Under the pieces are notes generated by a model. The model was not told the DNA's origin and made no database searches. It saw only the letters and a program-made list of their open reading frames with translations. From Aurelia coerulea (taxonomy: Eukaryota > Cnidaria > Scyphozoa > Semaeostomeae > Ulmaridae), in NCBI GenBank assembly GCA_039566865.1, contig CM076947.1:22011501-22075500 (forward strand): a stretch of 64,000 bases of DNA, read 5' to 3'. Below are positions 39,952 to 54,900 of this stretch, piece after piece. Both the position numbers and the translations under genes were made by a program. The stretch's first letter is position 1. Each line of letters opens with the position of its first letter.

Positions 39952-42900
39952 GTATAAACTATGTTCCGACTTCATATTTTCTGGACAAGTTTACTATCAT
40001 TTGAACCTCATTAACCTGATGAGGTTTCAAATGTTTCACAAATATAGCTCGTTTTGACTGAATTGCATCCAACCAAGTTTAATATGCGATTCATTGATCA
40101 TATATTCATAAGATTTTAGCCATAAACTGTGTTCTGACTTCATATATTCTGGCCAAGTTTACTATCACTTGAACCTCATTAACCTGATGAGGTTTCAAAT
40201 GTTTCAACAAATATACCTCGTTTTGACTGAATTGCATCAAACCAAGTTTCATATGCGATTCATTGATCATATATTCATAAGATTTCAGCCATAAACTGTG
40301 TTCCGACTTCATATTTTCTGGACAAGTTTACTATCACTTGAACCTCATTAACCTGATGAGGTTTCAAATGTTTCAACAAATATACCTCGTTTTGACTGAA
40401 TTGCATCAAACCAAGTTGCATATGCGATTCATTGATCATATATTAATAAGATTTAAGCAATAAACTGTGTTCTGACTTCATATTTTCTGGACAAGTTTAC
40501 TATCACTTGAACCTCATTAACCTGTTGAGGTTTCAAATATTTCAACATACCGGTATATAGATCGTTTTGACTGAATTGCATCAAACCAAGTTTCATATTA
40601 AATTCATTGATCATATATTAATAAGATTTAAGCAATAAACTGTGTTCTGACTTCATATTTTCTGGACAAGTTTACTATCATTTGAACCTCATTAACCTGA
40701 TGAGGTTTCAAATGTTTCAACATATATAGATCGTTTTGACTGAATTGCATCAAACCAAGTCGCATATGCGATTCATTGATCATATATTAATAAGATTTAA
40801 GCAATAAACTGTGTTCTGACTTCATATTTTCTGGACAAGTTTACTATCATTTGAACCTCATTAACCTGATGAGGTTTCAAATGTTTCAACATATATAGAT
40901 CCTTTTGACTGAATTGCATCAAACCAAGTCGCATATGCGATTCATTGATCATATATTAATAAGATTTAAGCAATAAACTGTGTTCTGACTTCATATTTTC
41001 TGGACAAGTTTACTATCATTTGAACCTCATTAACCTGATGAGGTTTCAAATGTTTCAACAAATATACCTCGTTTTGACTGAATTGCATCAAACCAAGTTT
41101 CATATGCGATTCATTGATCATATATTCATAAGATTTCAGCCATAAACTGTGTTCTGACTTCATATTTTCTGGACAAGTTTACTATCATTTGAACCTCATT
41201 AACCTGATGAGGTTTCAAATGTTTCAACATATATAGATCGTTTTGACTGAATTGCATCAAACCAAGTCGCATATGCGATTCATTGATCATATATTAATAA
41301 GATTTAAGCAATAAACTGTGTTCTGACTTCATATTTTCTGGAAAAGTTTACTATCATTTGAACCTCATTAACCTGATGAGGTTTCAAATGTTTCAACAAA
41401 TATACCTCGTTTTGACTGAATTGCATCAAACCAAGTTTAATATGCGATTCATTGATCATATATTCATAAGATTTCAGCCATAAACTGTGTTCTGACTTCA
41501 TATTTTCTGGACAAGTTTACTATCATTTGAACCTCATTAACTTGATGAGGTTTTAAATGTTTCAACATATATAGATCGTTTTGACTGAATTGCATCAAAC
41601 CAAGTTGCATATGCGATTCATTGATCATATATTAATAAGATTTAAGCAATAAACTGTGTTCTGACTTCATATCTTCTGGACAAGTTTACTATCATTTGAA
41701 CCTCATTAACCTGATGAGGTTTCAAATGTTTCAACAAATATAGCTCGTTTTGACTGAATTTGACCAAACCAAGTTTCATATTAAATTCATTGATCATATA
41801 TTCATAAGATTTCAGCCATAATCTGTGTTCTGACTTCATATCTTCTGGACAAGTTTACTATCATTTGAACCTCATTAACCTGATAGTTTCAAATGATCGT
41901 TTTGACTGAATTGCATCAAACCAAGTCGCATATGCGATTCATTGATCATATATTAATAAGATTTAAGCAATAAACTGTGTTCTGACTTCATATTTTCTGG
42001 ACAAGTTTACTATCATTTGAACCTCATTAACCTGATGAGGTTTCAAATGTTTCAACATATATAGATCGTTTTGACTGAATTGCATCAAACCAAGTCGCAT
42101 ATGCGATTCATTGATCATATATTAATAAGATTTAAGCAATAAACTGTGTTCTGACTTCATATTTTCTGGACAAGTTTACTATCACTTGAACCTCATTAAC
42201 CTGATGAGGTTTCAAATGTTTCAACATATATAGATCGTTTTGACTGAATTGCATCAAACCAAGTCGCATATGCGATTCATTGATCATATATTAATAAGAT
42301 TTAAGCAATAAACTGTGTTCTGACTTCATATTTTCTAGACAAGTTTACTATCACTTGAATTTCATTAACCTGATGAGGTTTCAAATGTTTCAACATATAT
42401 AGATCGTTTTGACTGAATTTGACCAAACCAAGTTTCATATTAAATTCATTGATCATATATTCATACAGCCATAATCTGTGTTCTGACTTCATATTTTCTG
42501 GACACGTTTACTATCATTTGAACCTCATTAACCTGATGAGGTTTTAAATGTTTCAACAAATATAGCTCGTTTTGACTGAATTTGACCAAACCAAGTTTCA
42601 TATTAAATTCATTGATCATATATTCATAAGATTTCAGCCATAATCTGTGTTCTGACTTCATATTTTCTGGACAAGTTTACTATCATTTGAACCTCATTAA
42701 CCTGATGAGGTTTCAAATGTTTCAACATATATAGATCGTTTTGACTGAATTGCATCAAACCAAGTCGCATATGCGATTCATTGATCATATATTAATAAGA
42801 TTTAAGCAATAAACTGTGTTCTGACTTCATATTTTCTGGACAAGTTTACTATCATTTGAACCTCATTAACCTGATGAGGTTTCAAATGTTTCAACATATA

Positions 42901-45900
42901 TAGATCGTTTTGACTGAATTGCATCAAACCAAGTTTCATATGCGATTCGTTGATCATATATTCATAAGATTTAAGCAATAAACTGTGTTCTGACTTCATA
43001 TTTTCTGGACAAGTTTACTATCATTTGAACCTCATTAACCTGATGAGGTTTCAAATGTTTCAACATATATAGATCGTTTTGACTGAATTGCATCAAACCA
43101 AGTCGCATATGCGATTCATTGATCATATATTAATAAGATTTAAGCAATAAACTGTGTTCTGACTTCATATTTTCTGGACAAGTTTACTATCATTTGAACC
43201 TCATTAACCTGATGAGGTTTCAAATGTTTCAACATATATACCTCGTTTTGACTGAATTGCATCAAACCAAGTTTCATATGCGATTCATTGATCATATATT
43301 CATAAGATTTCAGCCATAAACTGTGTTCTGACTTCATATTTTCTGGACAAGTTTACTATCATTTGAACCTCATTAACTTGATGAGGTTTTAAATGTTTCA
43401 ACATATATAGATCGTTTTGACTGAATTGCATCAAACCAAGTTGCATATGCGATTCATTGATCATATATTAATAAGATTTAAGCAATAAACTGTGTTCTGA
43501 CTTCATATTTTCTGGACAAGTTTACTATCATTTGAACCTCATTAACCTGATGAGGTTTCAAATGTTTCAACAAATATAGCTCGTTTTGACTGAATTGACC
43601 AAACCAAGTTTCATATTAAATTCATTGATGATATATTCATAAGATTTCAGCCATAATCTGTGTTCTGACTTCTTATTTTCTGGACAAGTTTACTATCATT
43701 TGAACCTCATTAACCTGATGAGGTTTCAAATGTTTCAACATATATAGATCGTTTTGACTGAATTGCATCAAACCAAGTCGCATATGCGATTCATTGATCA
43801 TATATTAATAAGATTTAAGCAATAAACTGTGTTCTGACTTCATATTTTCTGGACAAGTTTACTATCATTTGAACCTCATTAACCTGATGAGGTTTCAAAT
43901 GTTTCAACAAATATAGCTCGTTTTGACTGAATTTGACCAAACCAAGTTTCATATTAAATCATTGATCATATATTAATAAGATTTAAGCAATAAACTGTGT
44001 TCTGACTCCATATTTTCTGGAAAAGTTTATTATCATTTGAACCTCATTAGCCTGATGAGGTTTCAAATGTTTCAACATATATACCCTGTTTTGACTGAAT
44101 TGCATCAAACCAAGTTTAATATGCGATTCGTTAATCATACATTCTTAAGATTTCAGCCATAAACTGTGTTCTGACTTCATATCTTCTGGACAAGTTTACT
44201 ATCATTTGAACCCCATTAACCTGATGAGGTTTTAAATGTTTCAACAAATATAGCTCGTTTTGACTGAATTTGACCAAACCAAGTTTCATATTAAATTCAT
44301 TGATCATATATTCATAAGATTTAAGCCATAATCTGTGTTCTGACTTCATATCTTCTGGACAAGTTTACTATCATTTGAACCTCATTAACCTGATGAAGTT
44401 TCAAATGTTTCAACATATATAGATCGTTTTGACTGAATTGCATCAAACCAAGTCGCATATGCGATTCATTGATCATATATTAATAAGATTTAAGCAATAA
44501 ACTGTGTTCTGACTTCATATTTTCTGGACAAGTTTACTATCATTTGAACCTCATTAACCTGATGAGGTTTCAAATGTTTCAACATATATAGATCGTTTTG
44601 ACTGAATTGCATCAAACCAAGTCGCATATGCGATTCAATGATCATATATTAATAAGATTTAAGCAATAAACTGTGTTCTGACTTCATATTTTCTGGACAA
44701 GTTTACTATCACTTGAACCTCATTAACCTGATGAGGTTTCAAATGTTTCAACATATATAGATCGTTTTGACTGAATTGCATCAAACCAAGTTTCATATTA
44801 AATTCATTGATCATATATTCATAAGATTTCAGCCATAAACTGTGTTCTGACTTCATATTTTCTGGACAAGTTTACTATCATTTGAACCTCATTAACCTGA
44901 TGAGGTTTCAAATGTTTCAACATATATAGATCGTTTTGACTGAATTGCATCAAACCAAGTCGCATATGCGATTCATTGATCATATATTAATAAGATTTAA
45001 GCAATAAACTGTGTTCTGACTTCATATTTTCTGGACAAGTTTACTATCATTTGAACCTCATTAACCTGATGAGGTTTCAAATGTTCAAACCAAGTCGCAT
45101 ATGCAATTCATTGATCATATATTAATAAGATTTAAGCAATAAACTGTGTTCTGACTTCATATTTTCTGGACAAGTTTACTATCATTTGAACCTCATTAAC
45201 TTGATGAGGTTTTAAATGTTTCAACATATATAGATCGTTTTGACTGAATTGCATCAAACCAAGTTTCATATGCGATTCGTTGATCATATATTGATAAGAT
45301 TTAAGCAATAAACTGTGTTCTGACTTCATATTTTCTGGAAAAGTTTACTATCATTTGAACCTCATTAGCCTGATGAGGTTTCAAATGTTTCAACAAATAT
45401 ACCTCGTTTTGACTGAATTGCATCAAACCAAGTTTAATATGCGATTCGTTAATCATACATTCATAAGATTTCAGCCATAAACTGTGTTCTGACTTCATAT
45501 CTTCTGGACAAGTTTACTATCATTTGAACCTCATTAACCTGATGAAGTTTCAAATGTTTCAACATATATACCTCGTTTTGACAGAATTGCATCAAACCAA
45601 GTCGCATATGCGATTCATTGATCATATATTAATAAGATTTAAGCAATAAACTGTGTTCTGACTTCATATTTTCTGGACAAGTTTACTATCATTTGAACCT
45701 CATTAACCTGATGAGGTTTCAAATGTTTCAACATATATAGATCGTTTTGACTGAATTGCATCAAACCAAGTCGCATATGCGATTCATTGATATATTAATA
45801 AGATTTAAGCAATAACCTGTGTTCTGACTTCATATTTTCTGGACAAGTTTACTATCATTTGAACCTCATTAACCTGATGAGGTTTCAAATGTTTCAACAT

Positions 45901-48900
45901 ATATAGATCGTTTTGACTGAATTGCATCAAACCAAGTCGCATATGCAATTCATTGATCATATATTAATAAGATTTAAGCAATAAACTGTGTTCTGACTTC
46001 ATATTTTCTGGACAAGTTTACTATCATTTGAACCTCATTAACCTGATGAGGTTTCAAATGTTTCAACAAATATAGCTCGTTTTGACTGAATTGCATCAAA
46101 CCAAGTTTCATATTAAATCATTGATCATATATTAATAAGATTTAAGCAATAAACTGTGTTCTGACTTCATATTTTCTGGAAAAGTTTACTATCATTTGAA
46201 CCTCATTAGCCTGATGAGGTTTCAAATGTTTCAACAAATATACCTCGTTTTGACTGAATTGCATCAAACCAAGTTTAATATGCGATTCGTTAATCATACA
46301 TTCTTAAGATTTCAGCCATAAACTGTGTTCTGACTTCATATCTTCTGGACAAGTTTACTATCATTTGAACCTCATTAACCTGATGAGGTTTTAAATGTTT
46401 CAACAAATATAGCTCGTTTTGACTGAATTTGACCAAACCAAGTTTCATATTAAATTCATTGATCATATATTCATAAGATTTCAGCCATAATCTGTGTTCT
46501 GACTTCATATTTTCTGGACAAGATTACTATCATTTGAACCTCATTAACCTGATGAGGTTTCAAATGTTTCAACATATATAGATCGTTTTGACTGAATTGC
46601 ATCAAACCAAGTCGCATATGCGATTCATTGATCATATATTAATAAGATTTAAGCAATAAACTGTGTTCTGACTTCATATTTTCTGGACAAGTTTACTATC
46701 ATTTGAACCTCATTAACCTGATGAGGTTTCAAATGTTTCAACATATATAGATCGTTTTGACTGAATTGCATCAAACCAAGTCGCATATGCGATTCATTGA
46801 TATATTAATAAGATTTAAGCAATAAACTGTGTTCTGACTTCATATTTTCTAGACAAGTTTACTATCACTTGAACCTCATTAAACTGATGAGGTTTCAAAT
46901 GTTTCAACATATATAGATCGTTTTGACTGAATTTGACCAAACCAAGTTTCATATTAAATTCATTGATCATATATTAATAAGATTTAAGCAATAAACTGTG
47001 TTCTGACTTCATATTTTCTGGACAAGTTTACTATCATTTGAACCTCATTAACCTGATGAGGTTTTAAATGTTTCAACAAATATAGCTCGTTTTGACTGAA
47101 TTTGACCAAACCAAGTTTCATATTAAATTCATTGATCATATATTCATAAGATTTCAGCCATAATCTGTGTTCTGACTTCATATTTTCTGGACAAGTTTAC
47201 TATCATTTGAACCTCATTAACCTGATGAGGTTTCAAATGTTTCAACATATATAGATCGTTTTGACTGAATTGCATCAAACCAAGTCGCATATGCGATTCA
47301 TTGATCATATATTAATAAGATTTAAGCAATAAACTGTGTTCTGACTTCATATTTTCTGGACAAGTTTACTATCATTTGAACCTCATTAACCTGATGAGGT
47401 TTCAAATGTTTCAACATATATAGATCGTTTTGACTGAATTGCATCAAACCAAGTCGCATATGCGATTCAATGATCATATATTAATAAGATTTAAGCAATA
47501 AACTGTGTTCTGACTTCATATTTTCTGGACAAGTTTACTATCATTTGAACCTCATTAACCTGATGAGGTTTCAAATGTTTCAACAAATATACCTCGTTTT
47601 GACTGAATTGCATCAAACCAAGTTTCATATGCGATTCATTGATCATATATTCATAAGATTTCAGCCATAAACTGTGTTCTGACTTCATATTTTCTGGACA
47701 AGTTTACTATCATTTGAACCTCATTAACCTGATGAGGTTTCAAATGTTTCAACAAATATACCTCGTTTTGACTGAATTGCATCAAACCAAGTCGCATATG
47801 CGATTCATTGATCATATATTAATAAGATTTAAGCAATAAACTGTGTTCTGACTTCATATTTTCTGGACAAGTTTACTATCACTTGAACCTCATTAACCTG
47901 ATGAGGTTTCAAATGTTTCAACATATATAGATCGTTTTGACTGAATTGCATCAAACCAAGTCGCATATGCGATTCATTGATCATATATTAATAAGATTTA
48001 AGCAATAAACTGTGTTCTGACTTCATATTTTCTGGACAAGTTTACTATCATTTGAACCTCATTAACCTGATGAGGTTTCAAATGTTTCAACATATATAGA
48101 TCGTTTTGACTGAATTGCATCAAACCAAGTCGAATATGCGATTCATTGATCATATATTAATAAGATTTAAGCAATAAACTGTGTTCTGACTTCATATTTT
48201 CTGGACAAGTTTACTATCATTTGAACCTCATTAACTTGATGAGGTTTTAAATGTTTCAACATATATAGATCGTTTTGACTGAATTGCATCAAACCAAGTT
48301 TCATATGCGATTCGTAGATCATATATTGATAAGATTTAAGCAATAAACTGTGTTCTGACTTCATATTTTCTGGAAAAGTTTATTATCATTTGAACCTCAT
48401 TAGCCTGATGAGGTTTCAAATGTTTCAACAAATATACCTCGTTTTGACTGAATTGCATCAAACCAAGTTTAATATGCGATTCGTTAATCATACATTCATA
48501 AGATTTCAGCCATAAACTGTGTTCTGACTTCATATCTTCTGGACAAGTTTACTATCATTTGAACCTCATTAACCTGATGAGGTTTTAAATGTTTCAACAA
48601 ATATAGCTCGTTTTGACTGAATTTGACCAAACCAAGTTTCATATTAAATTCATTGATCATATATTCATAAGATTTCAGCCATAATCTGTGTTCTGACTTC
48701 ATATTTTCTGGACAAGTTTACTATCATTTGAACCTCATTAACCTGATGAGGTTTCAAATGTTTCAACATATATACCTCGTTTTGACTGAATTGCATCAAA
48801 CCAAGTCGCATATGCGATTCATTGATCATATATTAATAAGATTTAAGCAATAAACTGTGTTCTGACTTCATATTTTCTGGACAAGTTTACTATCATTTGA

Positions 48901-51900
48901 ACCTCATTAACCTGATGAGGTTTCAAATGTTTCAACATATATAGATCGTTTTGACTGAATTGCATCAAACCAAGTCGCATATGCGATTCATTGATCATAT
49001 ATTAATAAGATTTAAGCAATAAACTGTGTTCTGACTTCATATTTTCTGGACAAGTTTACTATCACTTGAACCTCATTAACCTGATGAGGTTTCAAATGTT
49101 TCAACATATATAGATCGTTTTGACTGAATTTGACCAAACCAAGTTTCATATTAAATTCATTGATCATATATTAATAAGATTTAAGCAATAAACTGTGTTC
49201 TGACTTCATATTTTCTGGACACGTTTACTATCATTTGAACCTCATTAACCTGATGAGGTTTTAAATGTTTCAACAAATATAGCTCGTTTTGACTGAATTT
49301 GACCAAACCAAGTTTCATATTAAATTCATTGATCATATATTCATAAGATTTCAGCCATAATCTGTGTTCTGACTTCATATTTTCTGGACAAGTTTACTAT
49401 CATTTGAACCTCATTAACCTGATGAGGTTTCAAATGTTTCAACATATATAGATCGTTTTGACTGAATTGCATCAAACCAAGTCGCATATGCGATTCATTG
49501 ATCATATATTAATAAGATTTAAGCAATAAACTGTGTTCTGACTTCATATTTTCTGGACAAGTTTACTATCATTTGAACCTCATTAACTTCATGAGGTTTT
49601 AAATGTTTCAACATATATAGATCGTTTTGACTGAATTGCATCAAACCAAGTTTCATATGCGATTCGTTGATCATATATTGATAAGATTTAAGCAATAAAC
49701 TGTGTTCTGACTTCATATTTTCTGGACAAGTTTACTATCATTTGAACCTCATTAACCTGATGAGGTTTCAAATGTTTCAACATATATACCTCGTTTTGAC
49801 TGAATTGCATCAAACCAATATTCATATGCGATTCATTGATCATATATTCATAAGATTTCAGCCATAAACTTTGTTCTGACTTCATATCTTCTGGACAAGT
49901 TTACTATCATTTGAACCTCATTAACCTGATGAGGTTTCAAATGTTTCAACATATATACCTCGTTTTGACTGAATTGCATCAAACCAAGTCGCATATGCGA
50001 TTCATTGATCATATATTAATAAGATTTAAGCAATAAACTGTGTTCTGACTTCATATTTTCTGGACAAGTTTACTATCATTTGAACCTCATTAACTTGATG
50101 AGGTTTTAAATGTTTCAACATATATAGCTCGTTTTGACTGAATTTGACCAAACCAAGTTTCATATTAAATTCATTGATCATATATTCATAAGATTTCAGC
50201 CATAATCTGTGTTCTGACTTCATATTTTCTGGACAAGTTTACTATCATTTGAACCTCATTAACCTGATGAGGTTTCAAATGTTTCAACATATATAGATCG
50301 TTTTGACAGAATTGCATCAAACCAAGTCGGATATGCTTTTCATTGATCATATATTAATAAGATTTAAGCAATAAACTGTGTTCTGACTTCATATTTTCTG
50401 GACAAGTTTACTATCATTTGAACCTCATTAACTTGATGAGGTTTTAAATGTTTCAACATATATAGATCGATTTGACTGAATTGCATCAAACCAAGTTGCA
50501 TATGCGATTCATCGATTATATATTAATAAGATTTAAGCAATAAACTGTGTTCTGACTTCATATTTTCTGGAAAAGTTTATTATCATTTGAACCTCATTAT
50601 CCTGATGAGGTTTCAAATGTTTCAACAAATATACCTCGTTTTGACTGAATTGCATCAAACCAAGTTTAATATGCGATTCGTTAATCATACATTCATAAGA
50701 TTTCAGCCATAAACTGTGTTCTGACTTCATATCTTCTGGACAAGTTTACTATCATTTGAACCTCATTAACCTGATGAGGTTTCAAATGTTTCAACATATA
50801 TACCTCGTTTTGACTGAATTGCATCAAACCAAGTCGCATATGCGATTCATTGATCATATATTAATAAGATTTAAGCAATAAACTGTGTTCTGACTTCATA
50901 TTTTCTGGACAAGTTTACTATCATTTGAACCTCATTAACCTGATGAGGTTTCAAATGTTTCAACATATATAGATCGTTTTGACTGAATTGCATCAAACCA
51001 AGTCGCATATGCGATTCATTGATATATTAATAAGATTTAAGCAATAAACTGTGTTCTGACTTCATATTTTCTAGACAAGTTTACTATCACTTGAACCTCA
51101 TTAAACTGATGAGGTTTCAAATGTTTCAACATATATAGATCGTTTTGACAGAATTGCATCAAACCAAGTCGGATATGCTTTTCATTGATCATATATTAAT
51201 AAGATTTAAGCAATAAACTGTGTTCTGACTTCATATTTTCTGGACAAGTTTACTATCATTTGAACCTCATTAACTTGATGAGGTTTTAAATGTTTCAACA
51301 TATATAGATCGTTTTGACTGAATTGCATCAAACCAAGTTTCATATGCGATTCGTTGATCATATATTGATAAGATTTAAGCAATAAACTGTGTTCTGACTT
51401 CATATTTTCTGGACAAGTTTACTATCATTTGAACCTCATTAACCTGATGAGGTTTCAAATGTTTCAACATATATACCCTGTTTTGACTGAATTGCATCAA
51501 ACCAAGTTTAATATGCGATTCGTTAATCATACATTCTTAAGATTTCAGCCATAAACTGTGTTCTGACTTCATATCTTCTGGACAAGTTTACTATCATTTG
51601 AACCCCATTAACCTGATGAGGTTTTAAATGTTTCAACAAATATAGCTCGTTTTGACTGAATTTGACCAAACCAAGTTTCATATTAAATTCATTGATCATA
51701 TATTCATAAGATTTCAGCCATAATCTGTGTTCTGACTTCATATTTTCTGGACAAGTTTACTATCATTTGAACCTCATTAACCTGATGAGGTTTCAAATGT
51801 TTCAACATATATACCTCGTTTTGACTGAATTGCATCAAACCAAGTCGCATATGCGATTCATTGATCATATATCAATAAGATTTAAGCAATAAACTGTGTT

Positions 51901-54900
51901 CTGACTTCATATTTTCTGGACAAGTTTACTATCATTTGAACCTCATTAACCTGATGAGGTTTCAAATGTTTCAACATATATAGATCGTTTTGACTGAATT
52001 GCATCAAACCAAGTCGCATATGCGATTCATTGATATATTAATAAGATTTAAGCAATAAACTGTGTTCTGACTTCATATTTTCTGGACAAGTTTACTATCA
52101 TTTGAACCTCATTAACCTGATGAGGTTTCAAATGTTTCAACATATATAGATCGTTTTGACTGAATTTGACCAAACCAAGTTTCATATTAAATTCATTGAT
52201 CATATATTAATAAGATTTAAGCAATAAACTGTGTTCTGACTTCATATTTTCTGGACAAGTTTACTATCATTTGAACCTCAGTAACCTGATGAGGTTTTAA
52301 ATGTTTCAACAAATATAGCTCGTTTTGACTGAATTTGACCAAACCAAGTTTCATATTAAATTCATTGATCATATATTCATAAGATTTCAGCCATAATCTG
52401 TGTTCTGACTTCATATTTTCTGGACAAGTTTACTATCATTTGAACCTCATTAACCTGATGAGGTTTCAAATGTTCAAACCAAGTCGGATATGCAATTCAT
52501 TGATCATATATTAATAAGATTTAAGCAATAAACTGTGTTCTGACTTCATATTTTCTGGACAAGTTTACTATCATTTGAACCTCATTAACTTGATGAGGTT
52601 TTAAATGTTTCAACATATATAGATCGTTTTGACTGAATTGCATCAAACCAAGTTTCATATGCGATTCGTTGATCATATATTGATAAGATTTAAGCAATAA
52701 ACTGTGTTCTGACTTCATATTTTCTGGACAAGTTTACTATCATTTGAACCTCATTAACCTGATGAGGTTTTAAATGTTTCAACATATATAGATCGTTTTG
52801 ACTGAATTGCATCAAACCAAGTTTCATATGCGATTCGTTGATCATATATTAATAAGATTTAAGCAATAAACTGTGTTCTGACTTCATATTTTCTGGACAA
52901 GTTTACTATCATTTGAACCTCATTAACCTGATGAGGTTTCAAATGTTTCAACATATATACCTCGTTTTGACTGAATTGCATCAAACCAATATTCATATGC
53001 GATTCATTGATCATATATTCATAAGATTTCAGCCATAAACTCTGTTCTGACTTTATATTTTCTGGACAAGTTTACTATCATTTGAACCTCATTAACTTGA
53101 TGAGGTTTTAAATGTTTCAACATATATAGATCGATTTGACTGAATTGCATCAAACCAAGTTGCATATGCGATTCATTGATCATATATTAATAAGATTTAA
53201 GCAATAAACTGTGTTCTGACTTCATATCTTCTGGACAAGTTTACTATCATTTGAACCTCATTAACCTGATGAGGTTTCAAATGTTTCAACAAATATAGCT
53301 CGTTTTGACTGAATTTGACCAAACCAAGTTTCATATTAAATTCATTGATCATATATTAATAAGATTTAAGCAATAAACTGTGTTCTGACTTCATATTTTC
53401 TAGACAAGTTTACTATCACTTGAACCTCATTAAACTGATGAGGTTTCAAATGTTTCAACATATATAGATCGTTTTGACTGAATTTGACCAAACCAAGTTT
53501 CATATTAAATTCATTGATCATATATTCATAAGATTTCAGCCATAATCTGTGTTCTGACTTCATATTTTCTGGACAAGTTTACTATCATTTGAACCTCATT
53601 AACCTGATGAGGTTTTAAATGTTTCAACAAATATAGCTCGTTTTGACTGAATTTGACCAAACCAAGTTTCATATTAAATTCATTGATCATATATTCATAA
53701 GATTTCAGCCATAATCTGTGTTCTGACTTCATATTTTCTGGACAAGTTTACTATCATTTGAACCTCATTAACCTGATGAGGTTTCAAATGTTTCAACATA
53801 TATAGATCGTTTTGACTGAATTGCATCAAACCAAGTCGCATATGCGATTCATTGATCATATATTAATAAGATTTAAGCAATAAACTGTGTTCTGACTTCA
53901 TATTTTCTGGACAAGTTTACTATCATTTGAACCTCATTAACTTGATGAGGTTTTAAATGTTTCAACATATATAGATCGTTTTGACTGAATTGCATCAAAC
54001 CAAGTCGCATATGCGATTCATTGATCATATATTAATAAGATTTAAGCAATAAACTGTGTTCTGACTTCATATTTTCTGGACAAGTTTACTATCATTTGAA
54101 CCTCATTAACCTGATGAGGTTTCAAATGTTTCAACATATATAGATCGTTTTGACTGAATTGCATCAAACCAAGTTTCATATGCGATTCATTGATCATATA
54201 TTAATAAGATTTAAGCAATAAACTGTGTTCTGACTTCATATTTTCTGGACAAGTTTACTATCATTTGAACCTCATTAACCTGATGAGGTTTCAAATGTTT
54301 CAACATATATACCTCGTTTTGACTGAATTGCATCAAACCAATATTCATATGCGATTCATTGATCATATATTCATAAGATTTCAGCCATAAACTCTGTTCT
54401 GACTTTATATTTTCTGGACAAGTTTACTATCATTTGAACCTCATTAACTTGATGAGGTTTTAAATGTTTCAACATATATAGATCGATTTGACTGAATTGC
54501 ATCAAACCAAGTTGCATATGCGATTCATTGATCATATATTAATAAGATTTAAGCAATAAACTGTGTTCTGACTTCATATCTTCTGGACAAGTTTACTATC
54601 ATTTGAACCTCATTAACCTGATGAGGTTTCAAATGTTTCAACAAATATAGCTCGTTTTGACTGAATTTGACCAAACCAAGTTTCATATTAATTCATTGAT
54701 CATATATTAATAAGATTTAAGCAATAAACTGTGTTCTGACTTCATATTTTCTGGACAAGTTTACTATCATTTGAACCTCATTAACCTGATGAGGTTTCAA
54801 ATGTTTCAACAAATATACCTCGTTTTGACTGAATTGCATCAAACCAAGTCGCATATGCGATTCATTGATCATATATTAATAAGATTTAAGCAATAAACTG

